A DNA stretch of 64,000 bases, from assembly GCF_003362805.1 (NCBI RefSeq), contig NZ_QNQT01000002.1:310001-374000 (forward strand), written 5' to 3'. Positions 31,357-40,471 of this stretch are shown piece after piece. The notes under the pieces are model-generated. The model was not told where the DNA came from. It searched no databases and saw only the letters and a program-made list of their open reading frames with translations. How positions within the stretch are numbered: position 1 is the stretch's first letter; every line of letters starts with the position of its first letter. The translations under genes were made by a program, and so were the position numbers. The stretch is from Neobacillus piezotolerans (lineage in GTDB: Bacteria; Bacillota; Bacilli; Bacillales; Cytobacillaceae).

Positions 31357-31449
31357 ATGGAATTCAACAGTAGATGGATACTTGGATGCGGATTGTTCCT
31401 CCTGGCTGTTAACGGAATCTGTTTTGCACTGGCAAAGCTGTTTGCCTAA
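31357..31449 (+). CDS. 30-residue membrane microprotein
   Basis: ATG 31357 behind TAGGAGAG (five-base spacing) opens a 30-codon ORF with one hydrophobic helix, about residues 7-28 (WILGCGLFLLAVNGICFALA), and no charge after residue 6 except one Lys. A -35/-10 pair may be TTCTTA (31289 region) and TATGGT about 17-18 bp later. The good ribosome site and the clean membrane-helix design support a real small protein. It sits between palindrome copy 2 and the CPBP protease gene, 110 bp upstream of the latter on the same strand. No family recognised. Confidence 0.62.
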   Translation: MEFNSRWILGCGLFLLAVNGICFALAKLFA

Positions 31450-31559
31450 ATTTATGGAATCACCCAACCACTGGCACGTTCGTTGTATTCGGCAAATAGC
31501 CGAAATAGCAGGTTAATAGATTAGGGCATTATTAAATTCAAATGGAGCGGGGAAAAAAC

Positions 31560-32504
31560 TTGATTAATGATTTAGTCCAGCCGGTATCGAAACGGCTTTT
31601 ATTGTTGATGCTCCTTGTCACAGTCGGATCGGAAGCGGTCCTTTTATTATCAAGATACAGCTATTTTTTCTCGGATTTTTATAATTTGCTGATGGTTGGA
31701 TCGATTACACTCGCATGGAAGCTTCATCCAAGGCTCGCCCCGGCGCCAAGGAATGCTGGATTGGAAAATGGGAGTACGCCATTCCCGTCCGATTCCGAAT
31801 CATTCTTCGGTTTTGGGGGAGGAGCTCCGAAACGGCAGATTGTGTCCCAGTTTGCTGTCATCTTTCTGTTGTTTTATCTTGGGTCGATCATTACGAATTT
31901 TTATTCCAATATCCTGTATAAGGATTTCAATGATAATTACGCTGAATACGTTGAGGAATCCGCGGCGGCTATCGAAAGCGGACTGGACGGGAGCGGCGAG
32001 GACTTGGCAGGGCCAACCAGGGTGTTCGAATGGTTTGATCTCGTAGGCTACGATTTCCTTTCCGATACACTTGCGGGGTTTGAGGAAGTATATCGGATTT
32101 CCTACATCATCCTATTCCTCATGCTTTTTAAAAAAATCTTCCCGCATAAGTGGGCAAAATGGCCTCAGGAAGTTTTCCTTATGGCTGTCCTTTTCATTAG
32201 TTCGCTTCTTTTCGGAATCGGGCACACGCTCGCCAATCCGCAGCCCTGGAGCGTTACCCTTGGAACAATTGCCACTTTTACGAATATGGGCCTCATTTTA
32301 GGGCTGCTCCTGTTATGGAGCCGGAACCTCTGGCTTTTGATTGCCGTCCATTCGGTGTATGATATCCTAATGACGATTCAATGGTATTATTTCGATGTTG
32401 CAGCCCCGGTTTTTTCCGGAGTTTTGATTTTGGCATGGATCATTGAAACGGCCACCCGCAAAAAGCCAAATTACCAGGAGACATCATTAAAAATAGGCGA
32501 ATAG
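31560..32504 (+). CDS. CPBP family intramembrane metalloprotease
   Basis: A 314-residue multi-pass membrane protein of the CPBP/CAAX protease (Abi) family. The conserved motifs are visible: EExxxR as GFEEVYRISY (near residue 180), FxxxH as FGIGHTL (near 219) and HxxxD as HSVYDIL (near 266), which form the metal-binding active site. Members process peptides or bacteriocins, but the target here is unknown. TTG 31560 has GGAGCGGGG eight bases before it and is preferred to ATG 31542, which has no ribosome site. Confidence 0.87.
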   Translation: MINDLVQPVSKRLLLLMLLVTVGSEAVLLLSRYSYFFSDFYNLLMVGSITLAWKLHPRLAPAPRNAGLENGSTPFPSDSESFFGFGGGAPKRQIVSQFAVIFLLFYLGSIITNFYSNILYKDFNDNYAEYVEESAAAIESGLDGSGEDLAGPTRVFEWFDLVGYDFLSDTLAGFEEVYRISYIILFLMLFKKIFPHKWAKWPQEVFLMAVLFISSLLFGIGHTLANPQPWSVTLGTIATFTNMGLILGLLLLWSRNLWLLIAVHSVYDILMTIQWYYFDVAAPVFSGVLILAWIIETATRKKPNYQETSLKIGE

Positions 32505-32518
32505 CACAAGTTCATACA

Positions 32519-32562
32519 AAAATAGAGACGCCTGGCATGAAAGCAGCCAGGCGTTTCTATTT
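32519..32562. terminator. Bidirectional terminator
   Basis: ACGCCTGGC (32528-32536) pairs with GCCAGGCGT (32546-32554). T-rich flanks occur on both strands, serving the CPBP gene (+) and the RsbR-like gene (-). Confidence 0.85.
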
Positions 32563-32567
32563 CCAAT

Positions 32568-33434
32568 CTATTTTTCGATAGAAGCTTGCTTGTCAATCTT
32601 TTGAACACCGAGGTCTTTTAGGGCCTGCCGCATCGTTGCGCGCGTTTTGACCGAGTTGAAGTTGAGCCCCAGGCTAACAATTGTTTGTGAGATTTCCGGA
32701 CGGATGCCGGTTATGATGGCCTCAACGCCCGTCAGCCTAAGAGCGCTGAAAATCTGGAACAATTGGTCGGCAACCATCGTATCGATAACCGGGACGCCTG
32801 AAATATCGAAAATGATTTGCCGGACATTCATGCGGGTGCTTTCCGACAGGGCTACATCCATAATCAATCGTGCCCGCCTGGTATCGATCGACCCAACGAG
32901 CGGAACGACGGCGACTCCTTCGACAATCGGAACAACAGGGACTGAAAGCTCTTCAAGGGCCGTGTAGGCAACATCCATCAGCCTGTTTGTGTGCGCCTCG
33001 AATTCCTCGCCGACCACGCTTGAAACCCTGTCCAGGAGCGGGTCGATGATTTTGGAGGCATCAAGCATCGTAATGGCCGCGAATTTCTTTTTTTCCAATT
33101 CGTCGGTAAAAACGTCCCAAACCACTGTCCTGAAAAACGAAACGCTTCTCAACGAATCGGTCAGGGAAATAGTATACCGGATCGCCACATCGGCGGCTTT
33201 CTTTCCCCATTCCTCAATTTCAGGCAAGATGGACTCCCTTTTCCCGGTCAAAGCTTCTCCAAGGTGTATAATCAATTTTGCGCAAAAATCCACTTTCCGC
33301 TCAAGGGGAATTTCCTGGCTGGGCAGGCGGAACGTATCATTCTTATCGAGAATATCCGTTACGCTCCTTGCAATCACACGATCATTTGCGATGATTTTCT
33401 CGCCAATATACCGTAATTCATCCTTCATATGCAT
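32568..33434 (-). CDS. RsbR-like stressosome protein with STAS domain
   Basis: A 288-residue RsbR paralogue. The N-terminal ~150 residues are helical, as in the non-haem globin-like sensor domains of RsbR proteins. The C-terminal STAS domain (about 165-275) contains VVPLVGSIDTRRARLIMD and the downstream IDTMVADQLFQ and ITGIRPEISQTI segments; the Thr residues in DTRR and TGIRP correspond to the sites phosphorylated by RsbT in B. subtilis RsbR. It should sit in a stressosome controlling sigma-B or another output, but no rsbS/rsbT is adjacent. ATG 33434 has AAGGGG four bases upstream; ATG 33428 is an alternative. Confidence 0.87.
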   Translation of the reverse strand: MHMKDELRYIGEKIIANDRVIARSVTDILDKNDTFRLPSQEIPLERKVDFCAKLIIHLGEALTGKRESILPEIEEWGKKAADVAIRYTISLTDSLRSVSFFRTVVWDVFTDELEKKKFAAITMLDASKIIDPLLDRVSSVVGEEFEAHTNRLMDVAYTALEELSVPVVPIVEGVAVVPLVGSIDTRRARLIMDVALSESTRMNVRQIIFDISGVPVIDTMVADQLFQIFSALRLTGVEAIITGIRPEISQTIVSLGLNFNSVKTRATMRQALKDLGVQKIDKQASIEK

Positions 33435-33554
33435 TAAACCCCTTCTACATACTCTATACCTTCTATCATATAGTATTTTCACCCAGGGTGGCAAAATGCA
33501 GGATAGGAAGGAACCCTTTCCCTTCGATTTCTAATGGAAAGTAGATGAAAACAG

Positions 33555-33582
33555 CTAAAAAGGCAGTGGGCTCTCCACTGCC
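33555..33582 (-). terminator. Terminator of the 29-residue gene
   Basis: GGCAGTGG (33562-33569) pairs with CCACTGCC (33575-33582). On the minus strand it is followed by TTTTTAGCTG, 28 bases past the stop of the small ORF. Confidence 0.78.
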
Positions 33583-33609
33583 TTCTTTTATAAAAATGAT
33601 AATGTCTGT

Positions 33610-33699
33610 CTAGCGCCTGAAACGGTTGCTGAGCATCTTCAACAAAAATTGCTTTTCTTCAGCGGAAAGCATTCTCCAGTTTTTTACTTGAATTTTCAT
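33610..33699 (-). CDS. Microprotein with NW-L-EK motif, copy A (29 aa)
   Basis: ATG 33699 preceded by GGGGAGTG at seven bases opens a 29-codon ORF, followed by a proper terminator. The peptide begins MKIQVKNWRMLSAEEKQFLL and ends in a basic NRFRR. It is paralogous to the 32-residue ORF at 38334-38432: 11 of the first 25 positions are identical (M, K, I, N7, W8, L11, E15, K16, F18, L20, S24) and five more are conservative. The two genes have the same ribosome site and spacing. They flank the nuclease gene on either side, both on the minus strand. No family recognised. Confidence 0.75.
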   Translation of the reverse strand: MKIQVKNWRMLSAEEKQFLLKMLSNRFRR

Positions 33700-34127
33700 C
33701 AAAGTTCACTCCCCGTCTTTTCAATGTCATTTTTTCGGCAAATACCAACTTTCTGCCTATAAACAACTATACCGAGTCTAATACTGAAACTGAATAGGGA
33801 ATCGTTCAACAAATAGTGACCGGAATAAGCGTTTTCAGCCAGAATATCCCTAATAAAGGATGTCCCGTGGGTAAAAGGGAGGGGAAGTGGCCGGAAATTT
33901 GGAGAAATTAGTCGACCGAAAATTTGCATAATTAAGGTAAAACATGAGTTTTGCCCTATAGTCGTATTGTTAACCTTGGGCTAGAATGGACGTGCAAATG
34001 AGTAAATCGGTATCCAGGAGGGGATAGGCGTTACCATTACCATATTTGTCCTGCAGTATATGCAGCCTGTTTTAGAAAGGGCATAGGAAGACAAAATAAC
34101 TTGGTAATAAGAAGGAGGCACCAGAAT
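33700..34127 (+). other. ~430-bp gap before the nuclease gene
   Basis: Contains the leader of the minus-strand microprotein gene and the 5' region of the nuclease gene. TAGAAT at 33982-33987 is a possible -10 but its -35 is poor. CTGCA-GTATA-TGCAG near 34053 is a short dyad in the putative leader. No further ORF with a ribosome site and proper start is seen. Confidence 0.4.
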
Positions 34128-37100
34128 TTGAAGGCATTAAAAAGACAATTGTTCATTTTGACTACCATTTTAACCATGCTGGCCGGCACGGTTTTTCCGT
34201 ATGCGGGAAAGGCGGCGGCAGAAGAAAACTATATTACGGTCGCCCAGGCGATTGCGAATAACACAGGTACGGCAACGGTTAAAGGCTATATCGTTGCCTA
34301 TACAGTAGGAACAAAGAATTATGATTTTGATGCTCCTTTTGGAGGAAATACAAATATAGCAATCGCGGACTCAGCGACTGAGCGCGATCCGGCGAAAATT
34401 CTTCCTGTCCAACTCCCAAATAATGATTTTCGGACGAAGTTCAACCTTCAGTCCAATCCTGGGAACCAAGGTAAGCAAATCCTGGTCACAGGCTCGCTTG
34501 AAGCGTATTTCACCGTTCCGGGACTGAAATCTCCTACTGCGATGAGTTTTGTCGGAGAGACGCCGACGGATCCGGAGCCATCTCCGGAAGGCCTGAAGAT
34601 TCACCAAATCCAGGGCGGCTCCCATGAATCTCCATATAAAGACCAAAACGTAAAAGGCGTCCGGGGTATTGTTACGTATGTTGAGGATGCAAGCAATTTC
34701 TACATGCAATCCGCAACCCCTGATAATGATCCGAATACTTCGGAAGGGATCCTTGTCTACAAGCCAACCCATAATGTAAAAGTTGGCGACCTCGTATCCG
34801 TGGACGGCCTTGTAAAGGAATGGGTACTTGATGGGTACTCGGACAAGCTTCAGACAGACCTTGCAATGACGGAACTGAACGCAACGGGAACAGGTAATTC
34901 CGTAACTGTCATCAGCAGGAACAATCCGTTGCCTGAGGCATTGGTTATAGGCAAGGACATCTTCCCTCCAACCCAAGTCATCGACAACGACCGGTTCGGA
35001 ACTTTCGACCCAGGTGAAGATGGCATCGACTTTTATGAAAGCATTGAAGGTATGCGTGTTGCGATTGAAAATCCAACTGCAACAGCTCCGCAAAAATACG
35101 GGGAAATCCCGGTCATTGCCGGCAAAGTGGAAGGGAAGCCTTACACGATAGCGGGCGGAACGATTTTAACAAAGGACACTGCGAACCCTGAACGGATGCA
35201 TATCCTGATGGGAGACAGGGACTATGTCAACAAAACCGGTGACCGCTTAAACGGAACCGTAACCGGGGTTGTCAGCTATGGATTCCAGAATTACAAAATC
35301 CTAACTGACCGCGCCAGCCTTCCTGAACTGGTTGAAGGCCCTGCGGTACGTGAAACAACAACCATTAAAAAAGAAGCGGACAAGCTTACAGTCGGTACCT
35401 ATAATATGGAAAATTATCGGGCTTCCGAAACAGTGAAAACACAAAAGATTGCCGAATCGATTGTGAAGAACCTGAACTCGCCTGACATTCTCGGGCTTGT
35501 GGAAGTCCAGGACAACAACGGTCCGACAAATGACGGGACTACTGACGCCTCGAAAAACTATCAGGCTCTGATTGATGCCGTCAAGGCAGCCGGCGGCCCA
35601 GCCTACCAGTGGACCGATATCGCGCCTGAGAACCTGAAAGACGGCGGCGAACCGGGCGGGAATATCCGTGTCGGCTACCTCTACAACCCAGCGAGGGTAC
35701 AGCTTGCAGCTGGGGCACCAAAAGGAACAGCCACACAGGCGGTTTCCTATGTTAACGGCTCGCTGACTTTGAACCCGGGCCGGATTGACCCGACTAACAC
35801 GGCGTTCAACTCAAGCCGCAAGCCGCTTGCCGCGGAATTCGTCTTTAATGGCGAAAAAGTAATCGTCATTGCCAACCACTTCAACTCGAAGGGCGGAGAC
35901 CAGCCGATTTTCGGAAAAAATCAGCCGCCGGTACTTGGCAGTGAGGCACAGCGCCTGCAAATCGCGCAAATCGTCAACAACTTCGTATCAGATGTCCAAA
36001 CAAAAAACCCGGATGCAAACGTAGTTGTCCTCGGTGACTTGAATGATTTCGAATTCTCGAAACCGCTTGAAGTCCTAAAAGGCGATGACCTGACAAACCT
36101 GATTGAAACTGTACCGCAGCCAGAGCGCTATACGTACAACTATCAGGGCAATGCCCAGGTGCTTGACCACATGCTTGTGTCAAACCGCCTGGCAGGGTCT
36201 TCCGAACTGGATATCGTCCACTTAAACTCGGATTTCTCAGCAGCACAGGGGCGTGTCAGCGACCACGATCCGCTTGTGGCCCAAATCGACCTGACTCCGG
36301 CACCAGCCGGCCCTAAACCGCTTGACCTGACAATCATGCACGTAAACGACAGCCACGCGCATGTCGAGCAGTATCCGAAGCTCGTTACGGCTGTAAACGA
36401 AGTCCGCAGCCAGGCGAAGAACAACCTGCTTCTCGATGCGGGCGATGTGTTCTCCGGAACATTGTACTTCAAGCAATACCAGGGCCTCGCCGATCTTGAG
36501 TTCATGAACCAGCTCCGCTATGATGCGATGACATTCGGCAACCATGAATTCGATAAGACTTCGGAAACGCTGGCCAACTTTATTTCAAGGGCAAACTTCC
36601 CGATTGTCAGCGCGAACGTTGATGTAAGCAAAGACGCTTCGCTAGGGAAACTTTTTGAAAATAAAATCGCCACCAAGCCTGAAGGCGGCAAAATCTATCC
36701 AGCCATCATCAAGGAAATCGACGGCGAAAAAGTAGGCATTTTCGGCCTGACAACGACCGATACGACATTCCTTGCCAACCCGGCGGATCAAATTGTATTT
36801 AATGATGCAGTAGCAAAGGCTAAGGCCACTGTGGCTGCCCTTAAGGAGCAAGGGGTCAATAAAATTGTTGCACTTTCCCACCTTGGCTATGTGCCTGACC
36901 AGGAACTCGCGGCAAAAGTCGATGGCATTGACGTTATAGTCGGCGGCCACTCACATACAAAGCTGGACAAGCCTGTCCTCGTGCAAAAAGCAGAGCCGAC
37001 GCTGATTGTCCAGGCGAACGAGTATCTTAACTATCTGGGCAAGCTTGAGGTTTCGTTTGACGAGAATGGCGTCATCAAGAGCCATAACGGCGTTCTGCTC

Positions 37101-38234
37101 GACCTAAAAAATTACACTGCGGACGCGGCAGCGGCGGCACGCGTAGCAGAACTAAGGGCCCCTCTAGATGATTTGAGGAAACAGGTCGTCGGATATACGA
37201 ATGTTCCATTGAACGGTGTCCGTGATGATGTCCGATCAAAGGAAACGAATCTTGGCAACCTGATTGCCGATGCAATGGCGGCAAAAGCGAATGAATCGCT
37301 GCCGACAACGATCGCAATCCAAAATGGCGGCGGAATCCGCGCATCCATTGATGTAGGCGATATCACACTTGGAGAAATCCTTGAAGTAATGCCGTTTGAA
37401 AATCAGCTAGTCGCACTTGACCTGACCGGCGCGGAAATTTGGGCGGCGCTTGAAAATGGCGTATCGCAGGTGGAAACCAAGCAGGGCAAGTTCCCGCAGG
37501 TATCCGGACTGCGCTTCCAATACGATCCGGCCAAGCCTCCTATGCAAAGGGTATGGAAGGTAGAGGTCAAGAACGGCGACAAGTATGAAGCGATTGACTT
37601 GAACAAAACGTATCGCGTTGCGACAAATGCGTTTGTTGCCGATGGCGGGGACGGCTATACATCCTTCAAGAAAGCCAAAGATGAAGGCCGCATCCATGAA
37701 TTGTTTGTCGTCGACTTTGAAGTACTTGCATCGTATATCGAAAAGAACAGCCCAATTTCACCGGCAGTAGAAGGGCGGATCCTTGCCGGACAGGAGCCTC
37801 CGAAAATTGTAAGCGGCTGGGTTGAAAAAGACGGCCAATGGTTCTTCTATGACGAAGCCGGCAAAAAAGTAACGGGATGGCTTGAACTTGAAGGCAAAAA
37901 GTATTATCTTGACCCGGCAGCGGACGGGGCAAGAATGACCGGTTGGAAAACGATTGACCAATCAACCTATTACTTCAATGACGAAGGCGTCATGCAGGTT
38001 GGCTTGGTTACAATCGGCGGCAAGACCTATCTATTTGACGAGGATGGAGTCCAGCAGACCGACAAGTGGTCGGAGTATGACGGCTGGTGGTACCACCTCG
38101 ACAAGGATGGCGTCGTGAAGAAAAAGCAGAAAAACGCACCTCCAGGCCAGATTGGCAACACCCCTGGACAGGGCGGCAGCCAGCCTCCTGGACAGTCCGG
38201 GGAAACACCTGGAAAAGGTAAAAAATCCGCATAA
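34128..38234 (+). CDS. Large secreted nuclease/5'-nucleotidase with cell-wall-binding repeats
   Basis: A 1368-residue modular exported enzyme. A signal peptide (residues 1-33) precedes DUF6359/OB-like modules (about 34-410, ITVAQAIANNTGTATVKGYI). An endonuclease/exonuclease/phosphatase domain follows (about 415-720: GTYNMENY, NHFNSKGGDQ, LGDLNDFE, VSDHDPLVA), then a calcineurin-like 5'-nucleotidase domain (about 733-960: NDSHAHVEQ, DAGDVFSGT, GNHEFD, GGHSHTKL) with its C-terminal domain (NGGGIRAS, to about 1225). Last come choline-binding-type repeats (GWVEKDGQWFFYDEAGKKVTG, given in part) and a Gly/Pro/Gln tail. Together these would degrade extracellular DNA to nucleotides and then nucleosides plus phosphate at the wall. 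TTG 34128 has GGAGG nine bases upstream. Confidence 0.93.
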   Translation: MKALKRQLFILTTILTMLAGTVFPYAGKAAAEENYITVAQAIANNTGTATVKGYIVAYTVGTKNYDFDAPFGGNTNIAIADSATERDPAKILPVQLPNNDFRTKFNLQSNPGNQGKQILVTGSLEAYFTVPGLKSPTAMSFVGETPTDPEPSPEGLKIHQIQGGSHESPYKDQNVKGVRGIVTYVEDASNFYMQSATPDNDPNTSEGILVYKPTHNVKVGDLVSVDGLVKEWVLDGYSDKLQTDLAMTELNATGTGNSVTVISRNNPLPEALVIGKDIFPPTQVIDNDRFGTFDPGEDGIDFYESIEGMRVAIENPTATAPQKYGEIPVIAGKVEGKPYTIAGGTILTKDTANPERMHILMGDRDYVNKTGDRLNGTVTGVVSYGFQNYKILTDRASLPELVEGPAVRETTTIKKEADKLTVGTYNMENYRASETVKTQKIAESIVKNLNSPDILGLVEVQDNNGPTNDGTTDASKNYQALIDAVKAAGGPAYQWTDIAPENLKDGGEPGGNIRVGYLYNPARVQLAAGAPKGTATQAVSYVNGSLTLNPGRIDPTNTAFNSSRKPLAAEFVFNGEKVIVIANHFNSKGGDQPIFGKNQPPVLGSEAQRLQIAQIVNNFVSDVQTKNPDANVVVLGDLNDFEFSKPLEVLKGDDLTNLIETVPQPERYTYNYQGNAQVLDHMLVSNRLAGSSELDIVHLNSDFSAAQGRVSDHDPLVAQIDLTPAPAGPKPLDLTIMHVNDSHAHVEQYPKLVTAVNEVRSQAKNNLLLDAGDVFSGTLYFKQYQGLADLEFMNQLRYDAMTFGNHEFDKTSETLANFISRANFPIVSANVDVSKDASLGKLFENKIATKPEGGKIYPAIIKEIDGEKVGIFGLTTTDTTFLANPADQIVFNDAVAKAKATVAALKEQGVNKIVALSHLGYVPDQELAAKVDGIDVIVGGHSHTKLDKPVLVQKAEPTLIVQANEYLNYLGKLEVSFDENGVIKSHNGVLLDLKNYTADAAAAARVAELRAPLDDLRKQVVGYTNVPLNGVRDDVRSKETNLGNLIADAMAAKANESLPTTIAIQNGGGIRASIDVGDITLGEILEVMPFENQLVALDLTGAEIWAALENGVSQVETKQGKFPQVSGLRFQYDPAKPPMQRVWKVEVKNGDKYEAIDLNKTYRVATNAFVADGGDGYTSFKKAKDEGRIHELFVVDFEVLASYIEKNSPISPAVEGRILAGQEPPKIVSGWVEKDGQWFFYDEAGKKVTGWLELEGKKYYLDPAADGARMTGWKTIDQSTYYFNDEGVMQVGLVTIGGKTYLFDEDGVQQTDKWSEYDGWWYHLDKDGVVKKKQKNAPPGQIGNTPGQGGSQPPGQSGETPGKGKKSA

Positions 38235-38242
38235 ATGATAGA

Positions 38243-38278
38243 AGCACCCGAGGGCCTTTTCGGCCCCGGGTGCTTTTT
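38243..38278 (+). terminator. Nuclease gene terminator
   Basis: AGCACCCGAGGGCC pairs with GGCCCCGGGTGCT, followed by TTTTTC; 9 bp after the stop. Confidence 0.9.
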
Positions 38279-38305
38279 CTGTATATTTCGGTATCAATCA
38301 AAATA

Positions 38306-38327
38306 AAAAGAGACGCAGCAATGCCGC
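38306..38327 (-). terminator. Terminator of the 32-residue gene
   Basis: On the minus strand GATGCGGC ATT GCTGCGTC makes an 8-bp stem with G-U pairs, followed by TCTTTTTATTTT, right after the small ORF stop. Confidence 0.68.
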
Positions 38328-38333
38328 ATCCCC

Positions 38334-38432
38334 TTAAAACTTAAGTTTTGAAGACATATAGCTTACCGCCCGCAAGATGAACAGCTTTTCCTGCAAGGTT
38401 AATCTGTTCCAGTTCCCGGCTTTGATTTTCAT
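38334..38432 (-). CDS. Microprotein with NW-L-EK motif, copy B (32 aa)
   Basis: ATG 38432 preceded by GGGGAG at seven bases (and a second GGGAGG directly before the ATG) opens a 32-codon ORF with its own terminator. It begins MKIKAGNWNRLTLQEKLFIL and ends in a basic SSKLKF. It is the paralogue of the ORF at 33610-33699. Both share MKI, NW at 7-8, Leu11, EK at 15-16 and Phe18. It is a predicted amphipathic helix without a signal or membrane segment. An odd-centred palindrome (38466-38482) lies upstream. No family recognised. Confidence 0.72.
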   Translation of the reverse strand: MKIKAGNWNRLTLQEKLFILRAVSYMSSKLKF

Positions 38433-38737
38433 CCTCCCACTCCCCTTTACTTCAGCCTAGTTTTACCTTCCTGGCAGGAAGGCCCGCCGCTTCATATTTC
38501 ATTTACTTATTCTTCCTTTACCGCGATTCAGCCACGGGTAAACGATGAATCGTTCTGCAAATTCGGCGCAAAAAGGACAAGCTTTTGCCTCGTTCAACGA
38601 GAGTGGATGCAGATAGTGGCGATTGAAATTGGATGAACAGGAATGATGGCGAATGAAATTTGGGAGAACGGAAGCAGGATGAGGAAAAGCCCTTCGGATT
38701 TGCGGGAGTTGAATGAAAAAAGAGGCTTTTTAAAGCC
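38433..38737. other. ~305-bp gap with palindrome and imperfect 30-bp duplication
   Basis: CCTTCCTG-G-CAGGAAGG at 38466-38482 is a perfect dyad in the leader of microprotein B. A 27-bp block beginning TGGCGA(T/A)TGAAATT occurs at 38617 and again at 38647, an imperfect tandem duplication of period 30. No ORF with a ribosome site was found over it. Confidence 0.5.
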
Positions 38738-40255
38738 TCAGTTTTTGTATGGAAAAGTAACAATAAATGTCGTTCCTTTATTCGGGCCATCACTTTCTAC
38801 AGTGATCCGCCCCTTATGGTCCTGAATGATTTTATACGTGACCATAAGTCCCAGCCCGTTTCCGGCGGCCTTTGTTGTAAAAAACGGCTCCCCAAGCTTT
38901 TTTAATTGCTCGTCTGTCATGCCGACGCCTGTGTCTTCTATTATGACGTTAACTTCCTTTCCACGTTCCTCGATCGAAATTGTCACGATCCCGCCATTCG
39001 GAATAGCCTCGATGGCATTTTTAAGAATATTGAGGAATACCTGCTTAAGCTGGTTTTTTTCTCCGGAAATCTTCACTTCCTGGTTTGGAAAGTGGGTAAT
39101 AATGATCACGTTCCTCAACAAGGCTTCAGGTTCGAGGAATCTTGCCGCGCTTTGCAAAATCGAAGCAAGGTTGCATGTTGAGAAATCCGCCTGATGCGGC
39201 CTCGCGAAAATCATAAAATCGCTGACAATCGAATTGATCCTATCAATCTCATCGAGGATCGTCTTGGTGAAAACGGTTTCATTTGTAGTTTCGGTTAGAA
39301 GCTGGACAAAACCTTTTATTGTGGTGAGCGGGTTCCGGATTTCATGGGCAAAGCCAGCTGCGAGCTCCCCGACCATTGAAAGTTTCTCCGCTTTCTGCAG
39401 TGTTTCCTCCGTCCTTTTTTTCTCGGTAATATCATATTGGATCGAGATATGCTTATATTTTTTCCCGTTTTTATCAAGGAAAGGAACCATTGTTGAATCC
39501 ACCCAATAGGTGGTTCCATCTTTGGCTTTGTTCAGGATTTCGCCGTTCCATACCTTCCCTTTGGATACTTCCTCCAGCAGCTCTTCGAAATATTCCACTG
39601 GATGGTATCCTGAATAAAGGAGGGCCGCGGGCTTTCCAATTAGTTCTTCCTGTGAATACTTTGTGACTTCACAAAACTTTTCATTTACATAAATGAACCG
39701 GTCATTTTCATCCATAACAGCGAAGATTGTTGCTTCATTCAATGCCTTTTTCAGCTCGGCAAGCTCAGTAAGGGTAACTTTCAGCCCCTCCGCCGATTCA
39801 TCCAATGCGAATCGGGTTGTTGATAGGATCTCGTTATAATGGGTAACGACTGAAGAAAGGACTGCGTGATACAGGGGGTCGAGGATTTTAATGCTCTCCA
39901 ATAGGTCTCCGGTTGTAATGGAGCCTGCTTCAATCTCTTTTTCCATAAGGTCGAATACATCGGTACGCGTTTCATTTAACAGGCCGATGCTAGAATCAAG
40001 GGATCCGCCTCCAACTACCGACTTTCTACCCAGCAAATTTGCGAAGGAAAATAAATCATCTTTAATGGCGGGGCTCTGTTCTGCAAGGTATTCTCCGACC
40101 AGATAAAAGATGTACCCCTTCATATAGTATTTATTATCAAGCTGGCTATAAATAGCACTGTACTTGCCGTTGTTGCGGGGCAAGTCCAAATAACCGGCCA
40201 CTTCACCGCTGAGCTCCTTGATTTTCCAGCCTAAATACTTCATTTGACTGTTCAT
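38738..40255 (-). CDS. PAS-domain sensor histidine kinase
   Basis: A 505-residue soluble histidine kinase. An N-terminal helical region (1-150) resembles the RsbRD-type N-terminal domain, then a PAS domain with PAC motif (about 170-290: TIFAVMDENDRFIYVNEKFC, DSTMVPFLDKNGKKYKHISI). The dimerisation/phosphoacceptor segment is AGFAHEIRNPLTTIKGF with His near 304. The ATPase domain has KQVFLNILKNAIEAIPNGG (N box), DTGVGM (G1) and GNGLGLMV (G2). No membrane segment and no adjacent response regulator: an orphan, like the B. subtilis sporulation kinases KinA and KinE, which feed Spo0F; that link is inference. ATG 40255 follows GGAGGGGGA. Confidence 0.92.
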   Translation of the reverse strand: MNSQMKYLGWKIKELSGEVAGYLDLPRNNGKYSAIYSQLDNKYYMKGYIFYLVGEYLAEQSPAIKDDLFSFANLLGRKSVVGGGSLDSSIGLLNETRTDVFDLMEKEIEAGSITTGDLLESIKILDPLYHAVLSSVVTHYNEILSTTRFALDESAEGLKVTLTELAELKKALNEATIFAVMDENDRFIYVNEKFCEVTKYSQEELIGKPAALLYSGYHPVEYFEELLEEVSKGKVWNGEILNKAKDGTTYWVDSTMVPFLDKNGKKYKHISIQYDITEKKRTEETLQKAEKLSMVGELAAGFAHEIRNPLTTIKGFVQLLTETTNETVFTKTILDEIDRINSIVSDFMIFARPHQADFSTCNLASILQSAARFLEPEALLRNVIIITHFPNQEVKISGEKNQLKQVFLNILKNAIEAIPNGGIVTISIEERGKEVNVIIEDTGVGMTDEQLKKLGEPFFTTKAAGNGLGLMVTYKIIQDHKGRITVESDGPNKGTTFIVTFPYKN

Positions 40256-40407
40256 GACTCCCCCTCCGCAAAAAGTGGCATTAGAAGACGTACTGAAAGT
40301 CCCTCCCAGGAAAAAGGTGAGAAATAGCCAGTATATCCTATAACTAGTATAATTTTCCCAAGCTATTTTGTAAAATTGGAGGCCGGGAAATACGGTTTTT
40401 CTAAGCT

Positions 40408-40441
40408 GGTAAAAAAAGGCACCAGAGCAGGTGCCTTTTTA
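40408..40441. terminator. Terminator after the LysM hydrolase gene
   Basis: GGCACC AGAGCA GGTGCC (40418-40435) with A/T runs on both sides. On the minus strand it lies 31 bp after the lytE-like gene stop. Confidence 0.82.
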
Positions 40442-40471
40442 TCTAGACAATTCTATATGGAAAAAGAAATT

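Noticed and set aside
34371-35093. 240-codon minus-strand ORF over the nuclease gene
   Set aside because: Shadow of the DUF6359-like modules; no ribosome site and no recognisable domain.
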